From NCBI GenBank assembly GCA_023433775.1, contig JAEYTY010000031.1, forward strand, positions 1-23,787: a DNA stretch of 23,787 nt, in the 5' to 3' direction. Positions 1-7,541 of this stretch are shown in pieces. The notes under the pieces were generated by a model. It had not been told where the DNA came from. It saw only the letters and a program-made list of their open reading frames with translations, and made no database searches. The position numbers and the translations under genes are program-made. Each line of letters begins with the position of its first letter. Positions within the stretch are counted from its first letter, which is position 1. This stretch comes from Pseudomonadota bacterium. Lineage in GTDB: Bacteria; Pseudomonadota; Alphaproteobacteria; Rhizobiales; Devosiaceae.

Positions 1-1473
1 GTCCTTGAACGTGCCGTCAAAGCGCTTGGTCTCTCCATCCTTGCGTTCGGTCCAGCCAACCAGATCGTCGGCAGCGCAGCCGGCAAAATCTTCGACCGTC
101 TTGATGTCTTCCTTGCCCAGGGCCGCAAGCATGGCGGCGTTGAGCCCGGCAATTTCATAAAGCTCGTCTTCGACACCCAGCGCCTTGCGCTCGTCGTCGA
201 ACTTGCGCTCGATCTCGGCCAGATATTCGGCGGCGCGGTTCTGGATTTCCCCGGCGGTTTCTTCGTCAAAGCCTTCGATGGAGGCGATTTCGCCCGGCTC
301 GATATAGGCCAGTTCCTCAACCGAGGAGAAGCCTTCGGAAGCCAATAGCTGGGCAACCATCTCGTCAACATCAAGGGCCTGCATGAAGAGGGTCGAACGT
401 TCAGTGAATTCCTTCTGGCGACGTTCGCTTTCTTCCTGCTCGGTCAGGATGTCGATATCCCAGCCAATCAGCTGCGATGCGAGGCGCACATTCTGGCCAC
501 GGCGACCGATGGCCAGCGAAAGCTGCTCGTCGGGCACGACCACTTCGATGCGCTCGGCCTGCTCGTCCAGCACGACCTTGGCAACATCGGCGGGCTGCAG
601 GGCGGAAACCACGAGATCGGCAATGGAATCGGTCCAGGGGATGATGTCGATCTTTTCGCCCTGCAGTTCGGCCACGACAGCCTGAACGCGGGAGCCACGC
701 ATACCAACGCAGGCGCCGACCGGATCGATGGACGAATCATTGGACGTCACGGCGATCTTGGCGCGGCTGCCCGGATCGCGGGCAATCGAGCGGATGGTGA
801 TCACGCCATCATAGATTTCCGGCACTTCCTGCATGAAGAGCTTCGCCATGAACTGGGGATGCGTGCGGGAGAGGAAAATCTGCGGGCCGCGCTGTTCGCG
901 GCGCACGTCATAGATATAGGCACGGACGCGATCACCGTAGCGGAAGAGTTCGCGCGGGATCAGTTCATCGCGGCGGATAATGGCTTCGCCACGGCCCAGA
1001 TCAACGATGACATTGCCATATTCGACGCGCTTGACCGAGCCGTTGACGACTTCGCCAATGCGGCCAAAATATTCTTCATACATGCGGTCGCGCTCGGCAT
1101 CGCGCACCTTCTGCACGATGACCTGCTTGGCCGACTGAGCCGCAATGCGGCCGAATTCCATGGGCGGCAGGGGCTCGGTGAGGAAGTCACCGACCTTGGC
1201 CTGGGGCGACTTGAGCTGGGCCAGCTTCAGCGTGATCTGGCGGCTGGGCTCTTCGACATCCTCGACGATTTCGAGCAGGCGCCACATGCGGGTTTCGCCC
1301 GAGCGCGGATTGATCTCGACCTTGATTTCGGTCTCGGCGCCATAACGGCCCTTGGCGGCCTTTTCCATCGCATCCTGCATCGCCTCGATCACGACCATGC
1401 GGTCGATGGACTTTTCGCGGGCGACAGCATCAGCAATCTGCAACAGCTCAAGGCGGTTCGCACTAACGGCCAT
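1..1473 (-). CDS. nusA: Transcription termination/antitermination factor NusA (3' end cut by window edge)
   Basis: NusA binds RNA polymerase and nascent RNA and controls pausing, termination and antitermination. The frame is open from an ATG at 1473 to the window edge, giving 491 codons without the stop. The protein begins MAVSANRLELLQIADAVARE, the NusA N-terminal domain. It continues with an S1 domain (GRIGEVVNGSVKRVEYGNVIVDLG region), then two KH domains (VGACVGMRGSRVQ and LAIGRRGQNVRLASQLIGWD), then the start of the C-terminal helix-hairpin-helix repeats. Alphaproteobacterial NusA is usually a little over 500 residues, so only a short tail is missing. The ATG directly abuts the rimP stop codon (1474-1476), so translation is probably coupled to rimP. 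Identification is firm. Confidence 0.97.
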   Translation of the reverse strand, partial: MAVSANRLELLQIADAVAREKSIDRMVVIEAMQDAMEKAAKGRYGAETEIKVEINPRSGETRMWRLLEIVEDVEEPSRQITLKLAQLKSPQAKVGDFLTEPLPPMEFGRIAAQSAKQVIVQKVRDAERDRMYEEYFGRIGEVVNGSVKRVEYGNVIVDLGRGEAIIRRDELIPRELFRYGDRVRAYIYDVRREQRGPQIFLSRTHPQFMAKLFMQEVPEIYDGVITIRSIARDPGSRAKIAVTSNDSSIDPVGACVGMRGSRVQAVVAELQGEKIDIIPWTDSIADLVVSALQPADVAKVVLDEQAERIEVVVPDEQLSLAIGRRGQNVRLASQLIGWDIDILTEQEESERRQKEFTERSTLFMQALDVDEMVAQLLASEGFSSVEELAYIEPGEIASIEGFDEETAGEIQNRAAEYLAEIERKFDDERKALGVEDELYEIAGLNAAMLAALGKEDIKTVEDFAGCAADDLVGWTERKDGETKRFDGTFKD

Positions 1474-2103
1474 TTAATTCTTCTCCTCGGAGAGCGTGTC
1501 GTCGTCATTGTCGGCGTCGGCATATTCGACCGTTTCGGTCTCGTCGTCGTCGATGGGGTGCTGCTCCTGGTCGGCGCGAGCCATATCCATGAGCTTGTCG
1601 GTCATTACCAGCTTGGCTTCGGCAATGGTGGCGAAGCTCAGTTTGTGATTGGGATCGGTGCCGCCGGGCGCGTCGGGCAGGATAATGGTGACACCTTCGT
1701 CATCGACGGGGCCGATTTCGCCCCGGAAACGCTTGCGGCCATTGATCATGTCGCTGAGCTCGATCTTGGCTTCGTGACCGACGAAACGCTCGAAATCGCG
1801 CTTGCGCACGAGTGGGCGGTCGATGCCGGGAGACGAGACTTCCAGGTGATATTCGCGGTCGATGGGGTCTTCCACATCCAGAACGGGCGAAAGATCCTTG
1901 GAGAGATTTTCGCAGTCCGTGATGGTGAAACGACCATGTTCGTCTTCGGCCATGATCTGCAGGGTGCAGCCATTTTCCGGCGTGATCTTGATGCGCACCA
2001 AAGCATAGCCCAGGCCATTGGCCACGGGCTCGACAATGCGGGCAATGCGGGCTTCAAGCCCGCTTTCCTTGATGTAGCGCTGTTCGCTCAGATCGAAAGC
2101 CAT
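1474..2103 (-). CDS. rimP: Ribosome maturation factor RimP
   Basis: RimP (YhbC family) is needed for maturation of the 30S subunit. The 209-residue product shows the family core EPVANGLGYALVRIKI, then LSKDLSPVLDVEDPI and YHLEVSSPGIDRPL, followed by the C-terminal SH3-like domain. It ends in a long acidic tail (about the last 35 residues, rich in D and E). I chose the ATG at 2103 (MAFDLSEQ) over an in-frame TTG six codons upstream; neither has a strong ribosome binding site. The gene sits immediately upstream of nusA, the usual bacterial arrangement, and the two reading frames abut. Confidence 0.95.
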   Translation of the reverse strand: MAFDLSEQRYIKESGLEARIARIVEPVANGLGYALVRIKITPENGCTLQIMAEDEHGRFTITDCENLSKDLSPVLDVEDPIDREYHLEVSSPGIDRPLVRKRDFERFVGHEAKIELSDMINGRKRFRGEIGPVDDEGVTIILPDAPGGTDPNHKLSFATIAEAKLVMTDKLMDMARADQEQHPIDDDETETVEYADADNDDDTLSEEKN

Positions 2104-2176
2104 GAAGGTCCGGATAAGCAAAAAGAGCGGGGCCGGTCAGGGCACCACTCTCGAAAGAGAGCAACGATGTAGGCTC

Positions 2177-2205
2177 CATATAGCCCTGCCGCGCGCAAAA
2201 GGCAA
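2177..2205 (-). promoter_or_regulatory. Candidate sigma-70 promoter for rimP-nusA
   Basis: On the minus strand TTGCCT (2200-2205) is followed after exactly 17 bases by TATATG (2177-2182). Each box matches consensus at four of six positions. It lies in the 104-base gap between the hydrolase and rimP. A short hairpin (CTCTC, GAAA loop, GAGAG on the plus strand, 2148-2161) lies between it and rimP. The promoter is inferred from sequence only; rimP could also be transcribed from upstream genes. Confidence 0.35.
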
Positions 2206-2207
2206 GA

Positions 2208-2975
2208 TCAGCGCAGGGCCTCGATCACCGCCGCCGTAAATTCCGGACAGAGCCGCGCCGAGACGTGATCGCCGGGCACCATGACCAGACGGCAACCCGG
2301 AATCGCGGCGGCGAGACGCTCGGGGTGGATCGCTAGGGGATCATTGTCCCCGGCAATCACCACGGTTGGCGCGATGATGCTGTCGAGCGCAATGGGCGTG
2401 CGCAAAATGCTGTCGGCATGGGCGGCCAGCGCGAGCGGATCATTGCCCATGGCGAGCACGCCCGAACGAAAGGCGCGCACCAGATCGGGAAAGCCCGAGA
2501 GATCGGTCGCCCGCAGCCCTTCGGCCAGCAAGGCCGGATCGAGATGGCGGGTATCGACGCCACCGCAGACCACGGCGCCCTCGCCAATGCCGGCCACGAT
2601 GAGCCGGCGCAGGCGCTTTTCCTTTGTCGCCATGCGCAGGCCTATGACCCCGCCCATGGAATAGCCGAGATAGTCGAAGCTCTCGAGCTCGAGATGTGTG
2701 GCGAGCGCCAAGACATCGTCCGACATGCGCTCGCCCTGATAATCCGCCGGATCATGCGAGCGGGTGGACGCACCATGACCCAGAGCATCGAGACCGATTA
2801 CCCGCCGCCCGAGACCGGCAGTGGCAGTGGCGATGCCCGGCTGCACCCATTCGTGGAATGTGGTGCCAGAAAAGCCATGCTGGAGAATGATGGCGGGACC
2901 GGGCGCTGCGGAATCGCCCAGCTCATACCAGGCGTGGCTCATGCCATCTTGCGTGGTGAAAAAGGACGGGGTCAA
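2208..2975 (-). CDS. Alpha/beta-fold hydrolase
   Basis: The product has 255 residues and carries a full alpha/beta hydrolase set: the oxyanion-hole motif HGFSG (about residues 33-37), the nucleophile elbow GYSMGG with Ser106, an acidic residue in AGDND (Asp210 or Asp212), and the catalytic His237 in GDHVS. The substrate cannot be told from sequence; esterases, lipases and hydrolytic dehalogenases share this layout. The start is taken as TTG at 2975 because the FFTTQDG opening is typical of this family and AGGG lies 8 bases upstream; the alternative is the ATG 11 codons later. It starts 10 bases after the trmB stop, so it is probably in the same transcript. Confidence 0.85.
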   Translation of the reverse strand: MTPSFFTTQDGMSHAWYELGDSAAPGPAIILQHGFSGTTFHEWVQPGIATATAGLGRRVIGLDALGHGASTRSHDPADYQGERMSDDVLALATHLELESFDYLGYSMGGVIGLRMATKEKRLRRLIVAGIGEGAVVCGGVDTRHLDPALLAEGLRATDLSGFPDLVRAFRSGVLAMGNDPLALAAHADSILRTPIALDSIIAPTVVIAGDNDPLAIHPERLAAAIPGCRLVMVPGDHVSARLCPEFTAAVIEALR

Positions 2976-2985
2976 CTTGCAGGCC

Positions 2986-3690
2986 CTAACGGCGCGGAAA
3001 GCTGAAATAGAAACTGATCATGCGCCCCTCGCGGCGGGCCTTCTGCTCATAGCGCGTCGCCTGCCAGCCGGGATAGGGAATGTGCCAGCTGCCCGGCGCT
3101 TCCGGCTCGAAGCTGAATTCGGGCGCGCGCACGATATGAGCCAGCGTCCAGTTGGCATAATCCTCGATATCGCTGGCAAAATGAAAGACGCCGCCGGGCC
3201 GTATGACGCGGGCCAGTTCCGCCAGCGTCGTGGGCGAAACAAAGCGCCGCTTGTGATGCCGCGTCTTGGGCCATGGATCGGGATAGAGCAGATAGACCGC
3301 GTCGACGCTGGCATCGGGCAGCGCGACCAGCAGTTTCAGCGCGTCATCGGTAAAGAGCCGGACATTGGTAATGCCGCGCGCTTCGATGGCCTGCACCATC
3401 TTGCCGATGCCGCCGGTGAAGACTTCGCAACCGATAAAGCCGGTATCGGGCTCCTCCTCGGCCTTGCGCGCCAGATGCTCGCCACCGCCATAGCCGATCT
3501 CGATGACGATTCTGTCAGCCTCGGGAAAGAGGCTTTTGGGGTCCAGCGATCCTTCCAGCGCGATCTCGACCTGCGGCAGCAGTTCGGCTACCTGCGCCTT
3601 CTGCCCGCCATGCAGCTTCTTGCCCGAGCGGCGCCCAAAAAAGGCACGCGGCTCGCCGGAGCGGGTTTTGGGAAGCTGGTGGTCAGTCAT
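2986..3690 (-). CDS. trmB: tRNA (guanine-N7-)-methyltransferase TrmB
   Basis: TrmB uses S-adenosylmethionine to make m7G at position 46 of tRNA. The 234-residue product shows the SAM-binding motif VIEIGYGGGEHL, then IGCEVFTGGIGKM, and the diagnostic motif LLYPDPWPKTRHHKRR, plus a C-terminal substrate segment (GWQATRYEQKARREGR). The ATG at 3690 is chosen because AGGA lies five bases upstream and the conserved family sequence begins soon after; a longer frame to 3744 would overlap the preceding gene. The AGGA shares bases with the TAG stop of the DUF5615 gene, so translation is probably coupled. metK, which makes its methyl donor, is upstream in the same direction. Confidence 0.95.
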   Translation of the reverse strand: MTDHQLPKTRSGEPRAFFGRRSGKKLHGGQKAQVAELLPQVEIALEGSLDPKSLFPEADRIVIEIGYGGGEHLARKAEEEPDTGFIGCEVFTGGIGKMVQAIEARGITNVRLFTDDALKLLVALPDASVDAVYLLYPDPWPKTRHHKRRFVSPTTLAELARVIRPGGVFHFASDIEDYANWTLAHIVRAPEFSFEPEAPGSWHIPYPGWQATRYEQKARREGRMISFYFSFPRR

Positions 3691-3697
3691 TTGGGTC

Positions 3698-4030
3698 CTA
3701 GCGGATTTCGACGATTGGCTTATTGGCGTCGATTGCCGATACAATTTCCGGCAAAGCCTGGTCCAGCATTTCCAGCATCTGCTGGTTGGAAAGATTTGGC
3801 AGCTTGAGCCAGACGAAGGTGCGGTTCAGCACACCCCGTGATGCCAAATCGGCAAAATCGGCATCCTTGCTGACCACACTGGCGTGCATCTCATTGGCAA
3901 GATTAGCGATTTCCCGGTCGTCCGCCTGCGGATCGAGATGATCATAGACATGTGTCGCGATATGACCTTTCGTCCTCAAATATTCTGCCAACTTTCTGGA
4001 CAGTTGAGCATCGATCAGAAAGGTGATCAC
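3698..4030 (-). CDS. DUF5615 PIN-like protein, probable toxin component
   Basis: The product has 110 residues. It begins MITFLIDAQLSRKLAEYLR and contains a central acidic cluster (DPQADDREI) and VSKDADFADL, which matches the DUF5615/Mut7-C group of PIN-like nucleases; Asp7, the DD pair and Asp in SKDADF are candidate metal ligands. Members of this group are commonly found next to DUF433 proteins and are regarded as likely ribonuclease toxins. The start is a GTG at 4030 that overlaps the DUF433 stop by four bases (GTGA). The DNA is less GC-rich than its neighbours: I count 31 of 60 in 3841-3900. Toxicity is inferred, not shown. Confidence 0.8.
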   Translation of the reverse strand: MITFLIDAQLSRKLAEYLRTKGHIATHVYDHLDPQADDREIANLANEMHASVVSKDADFADLASRGVLNRTFVWLKLPNLSNQQMLEMLDQALPEIVSAIDANKPIVEIR

Positions 4031-4290
4031 TCAGCGGCCTGAACGCCAGATTGTTCGGCTTGATAGGCACCATAAATCAGCGCGGCCTTGATATCGTCGT
4101 GCGTAAGCCAGGGGAGAGCGTCAACGATTTCATCGGCAGTGTCTCCCGCCGCCAGAGCTTCGAGAATGTGAGAAACCCCGACACGCGTGCCATCAATGCG
4201 CGGCTTCCCGCCGATTATTCCCGGCGTAGAAACGACGCGCTTGAGCAGCTTTAGATGCTCATCGGTGATGGATGTGTGCGGTGTGTCCAT
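4027..4290 (-). CDS. DUF433 protein, probable antitoxin of the DUF5615 pair
   Basis: The 87-residue product has the DUF433 core STPGIIGGKPRIDGTRVGVS, HILEALAAGDTADEIVDALP and WLTHDDIKAALIYGA. DUF433 proteins are small helical, probably DNA-binding partners of DUF5615/PIN-like proteins. The ATG at 4290 is chosen because family similarity begins soon after it. An in-frame TTG at 4326 exists, but it would place the TATAAT promoter and palindrome inside the coding region. No ribosome binding site precedes the ATG. It lies 41 bases after the metK stop and overlaps the next gene by four bases. Confidence 0.82.
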   Translation of the reverse strand: MDTPHTSITDEHLKLLKRVVSTPGIIGGKPRIDGTRVGVSHILEALAAGDTADEIVDALPWLTHDDIKAALIYGAYQAEQSGVQAAE

Positions 4291-4326
4291 GGCGGGCAGA
4301 TTATACCTGCCCGCCAATCCAGGCAA
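4291..4326 (-). promoter_or_regulatory. Palindromic operator around the -10 box of the DUF433/DUF5615 pair
   Basis: A perfect 9-bp inverted repeat (4291-4299 and 4307-4315, arms GGCGGGCAG/CTGCCCGCC) encloses a 7-base spacer that contains TATAAT on the minus strand (4300-4305). A weak -35 candidate, TTGCCT (4321-4326), lies 15 bases upstream, close to the metK 3' end. Only nine bases separate TATAAT from the ATG at 4290, so transcription would start within two or three bases of the start codon. The geometry fits an autorepressed, nearly leaderless promoter. The same sequence could fold as an RNA hairpin after metK, but no U-run follows, so it is not a standard terminator. Confidence 0.6.
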
Positions 4327-4331
4327 TCAGA

Positions 4332-5588
4332 TCAGGCTACAGCAGCCTTGAGCGCCTTCACCAGATCAGTCTTCTCCCAGGAGAAGCTACCATCGCGGCC
4401 CGCCTTGCGGCCAAAGTGACCATAGGCGGAAGTCTTGGCATAGATGGGCTTATTGAGGCTGAGATGGGTGCGGATGCCGCGTGGCGTCAGGTCCATCACT
4501 TCGGCCAGCGCTGTTTCCAGCTTTGCCTCATCCACCTTGCCGGTGCCGTGCAGGTCGACATAGATCGACAGGGGCTTGGCCACGCCAATGGCGTAGGAAA
4601 GCTGGATGGTGGCGCGGTCGGCAAGACCGGCGGCAACCACGTTTTTCGCCAGATAGCGCGCGGCATAGGCTGCCGAGCGATCCACCTTGGTGGGGTCCTT
4701 GCCCGAGAATGCGCCGCCGCCATGGGGCGCTGCGCCACCATAGGTATCGACGATGATCTTGCGACCGGTGAGGCCCGCGTCGCCATCGGGGCCGCCAACG
4801 ACAAACTTGCCGGTGGGATTGATGTGCCAGACGGTATCCTTGGAAATCCAGCCTTCGGGCAGGGCTTCGCGGATATAGGGCTCAACAATCTTGCGGACGT
4901 CGGCCGAGGTCAGCTTGTCGTCGAGATGCTGGGTCGAGAGCACGATCTGGGTGACGCCGACGGGCTTGCCGTCTTCATACTTGACCGTCACCTGGCTCTT
5001 GGCATCGGGGCCAAGCTTGACCGCTGGACCCTCGCCGGACTTGCGGGCATTGGTCAGCGTCTCGAGAATCTTGTGGGCATAATAGATCGGAGCGGGCAGC
5101 AGTTCAGGCGTTTCGCGCGCGGCATAGCCAAACATGATGCCTTGGTCTCCGGCGCCGACATCCTTGTCGCCGGCTTCGTCAACGCCCTGGGCAATGTCAG
5201 CCGACTGGCCATGCAGCAGCACGTCGATGCGCGCCGTCTTCCAGTGGAAGCCGGCCTGCTCATAGCCGATGGCCTTGATGGCCTTGCGGGCGGCAGACTT
5301 GAACTTGGAGGGGTTGATCACCGGGGCGCCCGAAGCGTCGAGCATGACCTTGCCGTCCTTGCCCTTCTTGAGCAGCGATTCGGGGACACGGACCTCGCCG
5401 GCAATGACCACGCGATTGGTCGTGGCCAGCGTTTCGCAGGCAATGCGGACCTGCGCAGGGTCCATGCCGGCCTTGCCGGCTTCGCGGAACACGAGATCGA
5501 CGATCTCGTCGGAAATCCGGTCGCAAACCTTGTCGGGATGACCCTCAGAAACGGATTCCGAGGTGAAGAGATAGGAAGAACGGGCCAC
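4332..5588 (-). CDS. metK: S-adenosylmethionine synthetase
   Basis: MetK makes S-adenosylmethionine from methionine and ATP. The 418-residue product has the N-terminal motif SESVSEGHPDKVCD (His17, Asp19, Lys20), the central signature GAGDQGIMFGYA, the GGGAFSGKDPTKVDRSAAY loop, and a normal C-terminus. The start is the GTG at 5588, where the family sequence (VARSSYLFTSES) begins and AGAGG lies about seven bases upstream. A longer open frame to 5702 runs through the leader and does not resemble MetK. The gene heads the co-directional run leading to trmB, rimP and nusA, and is divergent from rnd. Its leader is structured (see the separate entry). Confidence 0.97.
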   Translation of the reverse strand: MARSSYLFTSESVSEGHPDKVCDRISDEIVDLVFREAGKAGMDPAQVRIACETLATTNRVVIAGEVRVPESLLKKGKDGKVMLDASGAPVINPSKFKSAARKAIKAIGYEQAGFHWKTARIDVLLHGQSADIAQGVDEAGDKDVGAGDQGIMFGYAARETPELLPAPIYYAHKILETLTNARKSGEGPAVKLGPDAKSQVTVKYEDGKPVGVTQIVLSTQHLDDKLTSADVRKIVEPYIREALPEGWISKDTVWHINPTGKFVVGGPDGDAGLTGRKIIVDTYGGAAPHGGGAFSGKDPTKVDRSAAYAARYLAKNVVAAGLADRATIQLSYAIGVAKPLSIYVDLHGTGKVDEAKLETALAEVMDLTPRGIRTHLSLNKPIYAKTSAYGHFGRKAGRDGSFSWEKTDLVKALKAAVA

Positions 5589-5692
5589 GTTAAACCTCTT
5601 TGTGAGTGGCGAGGGCGCACGCGGAAGTGCGCGTGGAGAGACACATTCCCTCCACTTTCGGCGCTGTTTCTCGCAGGTCCGTGAAGGGAATG
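5589..5692 (-). promoter_or_regulatory. Structured metK leader with a candidate 18-codon leader ORF
   Basis: On the minus strand an 8-bp perfect stem joins 5685-5692 and 5644-5651 (CATTCCCT/AGGGAATG), extended after one mismatch by three more pairs. A second hairpin lies nearer the gene (5615-5620 with 5627-5632, GCGCAC/GTGCGC). A small ORF (5590-5646) reads MCLSTRTSACALATHKEV and stops one base before the metK GTG; its ATG and a GGAGGG are inside the first stem. The gap from GGAGG to ATG is only two bases, which is short for efficient initiation. I could not match the leader to the SAM-II or SAM/SAH riboswitch consensus as I remember them. Regulation is inferred. Confidence 0.4.
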
Positions 5693-5807
5693 CAACAGCC
5701 ATATAAGGAAAGCTTTATATCGGTTGCCGGGGCTGGCGCGTTGCCATGCCTTTCCATTGCCATGACGCTGTGCCAAGAGGGATGACCAATTCATTCCGGA
5801 TAAGACC

Positions 5808-6422
5808 ATGGCCATCAGAGTGCATCGCGGCGACCTGCCAAACCTTTCCAATTATGGGCGCGAAGTGGCCATTGATACCGAGACCATGGGCCTCAACCCG
5901 CATCGGGACCGGCTCTGCGTGGTGCAGCTCTCGCCAGGCGATGGCAGCGCCGATGTGGTGCAGATCCCGCAGGATGCGAGCGAGGCGCCCAATCTGGTCA
6001 AGCTCCTCTCCGATCCGGGTGTCACCAAGATTTTCCACTATGCGCGCTTTGACGTGGCCGTGCTGCAGAACCGTTTTGGCGTCGTCACCGGCCCGGTCTA
6101 TTGCACCAAGATCGCGTCCAAGCTGGTCCGCACCTATACCGACCGGCATGGTCTCAAGGAACTGGTGCGCGAGCTTCTCAATGTCGATCTTTCCAAGCAG
6201 CAGCAGAGCTCGGACTGGGGCGGCGACAAGCTCTCCGAGGCCCAGCTCGAATATGCGGCGTCCGACGTGCTCTATCTGCACGATCTCAAGCGCCATCTTG
6301 ATCGGATGCTGGCCCGCGAAGGCCGCACCGAGCTGGCCCAGTCCTGCTTTGATTTCCTCAAGACGCGCTGCGCGCTGGACCTGATGGGCTGGGAAGAAAC
6401 CGACATTTTCGCCCATAGTTGA
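5808..6422 (+). CDS. rnd: Ribonuclease D, short form
   Basis: This is a 3'-5' exoribonuclease of the DEDDy type, used in RNA maturation and turnover. The product has 204 residues and shows the three Exo motifs: AIDTETMG (Asp23, Glu25), FHYARFD (Asp82), and the Y149-x3-D153 motif in YAASDVLYL. It contains only the exonuclease domain. The HRDC domains of the longer E. coli enzyme are absent, as in many alphaproteobacterial homologues. The ATG at 5808 is chosen because conserved sequence begins at once. It is divergent from metK across a 219-base gap and is followed after seven bases by lptC. Confidence 0.92.
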   Translation: MAIRVHRGDLPNLSNYGREVAIDTETMGLNPHRDRLCVVQLSPGDGSADVVQIPQDASEAPNLVKLLSDPGVTKIFHYARFDVAVLQNRFGVVTGPVYCTKIASKLVRTYTDRHGLKELVRELLNVDLSKQQQSSDWGGDKLSEAQLEYAASDVLYLHDLKRHLDRMLAREGRTELAQSCFDFLKTRCALDLMGWEETDIFAHS

Positions 6423-6429
6423 GGGAACA

Positions 6430-7089
6430 ATGGCGATGAATGCGGCCCATCGCGTGCTCGACCGGCCAGCCATCTATCGCCGGCTGGCCAGGCGCAATCG
6501 CGTGGTCGGCGTGCTGCGCATCGGCGTGCCGGTGCTGGGCGTGCTTATCCTTGTCGGCTTGATGTCGCAGATTTATCTTTCGAGCCTTGGCGCGCGCTAT
6601 GGCGTGGGCCGCATCGAAGTGACGCCCGAAAGCGTCAAAGTCGAAGCGCCTGAATATGCGGGCGTCTTCGATGATGGTTCGGCCTATCGCGTCTGGGCCG
6701 AAACAGCGCGGGCCCTGGTGGGCAGCACCGACCAGATCGGCCTTGTCGATGCGCATCTCAGCATTCAGCGCACCAGTGGCGTGGTCATGGACATCGATGC
6801 CGACGAGGCCCAGCTCAATATGTCGAGCCAGGTGGTGCTGGTGGAAGGGCTTGCCGAAGTGCGGGACACGACGGGAACCGCCGCTCGTCTCATCAATTCC
6901 ACCTTTGATGGCGCGACCCAGACGCTGTCATCGCAGGGCCCGGTTGAAATCGACTATTCCAATGGAACAAGTGTCCGAGCCCAAACCATGGTCTATGATG
7001 GCAGTGCAATGATCTGGACATTTACGCGGGCGGTGGTCACCCTGCCCTCAACACCCGGGCAAACCGGACCCGGAGAAGACCCGCAATGA
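6430..7089 (+). CDS. lptC: LPS export system protein LptC
   Basis: LptC is the single-pass inner-membrane component that passes lipopolysaccharide from the LptBFG transporter to LptA. The 219-residue product has a basic N-terminus, one hydrophobic segment (about residues 26-46, VGVLRIGVPVLGVLILVGLM), and a periplasmic beta-jellyroll domain with the repeating pattern typical of the family (GVVMDIDADEAQLN, AARLINSTFDGATQTLSSQG). AGGG precedes the start; a second ATG two codons later is also possible. It overlaps lptA by four bases (ATGA). Confidence 0.88.
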   Translation: MAMNAAHRVLDRPAIYRRLARRNRVVGVLRIGVPVLGVLILVGLMSQIYLSSLGARYGVGRIEVTPESVKVEAPEYAGVFDDGSAYRVWAETARALVGSTDQIGLVDAHLSIQRTSGVVMDIDADEAQLNMSSQVVLVEGLAEVRDTTGTAARLINSTFDGATQTLSSQGPVEIDYSNGTSVRAQTMVYDGSAMIWTFTRAVVTLPSTPGQTGPGEDPQ

Positions 7090-7541
7090 TCCGCCCCATC
7101 GTCCTCATCGCCACGCTTTTCGCTCTTGCCGCTCCGGCCTTTGCCCAGCAGCAGCCGGTGGAAATCACCGCCGACACCTTCACCATCGAGGAAGAGCGGC
7201 GCGAGGCCGTGTTCACCGGCTCGGTCGTGGTCAAGCACCCCACCGTCACCGTCTGGGCGCCCAAAGTCGTTGCCACCTATGGCGAAGGCGGCACCACCGA
7301 TATCGAGACCTTTGTGGCTTCGGGCAATGTACGCCTCAAAACCACTGATCAGGACGCGACCGGCGAACAGGCCGTGTTCACTCCGGGCGATCAATTGCTG
7401 CGCCTCACCGGCAATGTGAAGGTGACCAATTCGAGCGGCACGGTGAACGCCACCGAACTGGTGGTGAACCTTGAAACCAATGTCTCGACCTTTACCGGCG
7501 GCGGTGGCGGCCGGGTGACCGGGATTTTCACCTCGCAATGA
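7086..7541 (+). CDS. lptA: LPS transport periplasmic protein LptA
   Basis: LptA forms the periplasmic bridge for lipopolysaccharide. The 151-residue product starts with a clear signal peptide (MIRPIVLIATLFALAAPAFA, probable cleavage after AFA). The OstA/LptA domain follows, with ITADTFTIEEERREAVFTGSV, a second VKHPTVTVWAPKVVATY repeat and GNVRLKT. The gene overlaps lptC upstream and lptB downstream by four bases each (ATGA), so the three are translationally coupled. Confidence 0.92.
   Translation: MIRPIVLIATLFALAAPAFAQQQPVEITADTFTIEEERREAVFTGSVVVKHPTVTVWAPKVVATYGEGGTTDIETFVASGNVRLKTTDQDATGEQAVFTPGDQLLRLTGNVKVTNSSGTVNATELVVNLETNVSTFTGGGGGRVTGIFTSQ

Noticed and set aside
859..2172. A 437-codon open frame on the plus strand opposite nusA and rimP
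   Set aside because: It is antisense to two firmly identified genes in GC-rich DNA, where long frames arise on the other strand by codon bias. Its translation is low-complexity and resembles no family.
4291..4315. Intrinsic terminator after metK
   Set aside because: The palindrome could fold as a 9-bp hairpin, but no T-run follows on the minus strand and the DUF433 start codon comes at once.
4272..5684. A 470-codon open frame on the plus strand opposite metK
   Set aside because: It is antisense to the conserved metK over nearly its full length, and its Gly/Ala/Asp-rich product looks like a mirror of metK codon use.
5701..5720. AT-rich palindrome in the metK-rnd gap as a pair of divergent -10 boxes
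   Set aside because: TATAA-like boxes occur on both strands, but no -35 box stands at a proper distance on either strand, so I did not call promoters for metK or rnd here.
5589..5807. SAM-II or SAM/SAH riboswitch upstream of metK
   Set aside because: I looked for the conserved pseudoknot sequences of both classes as I remember them and found no match. The leader is structured but does not fit those families by eye.
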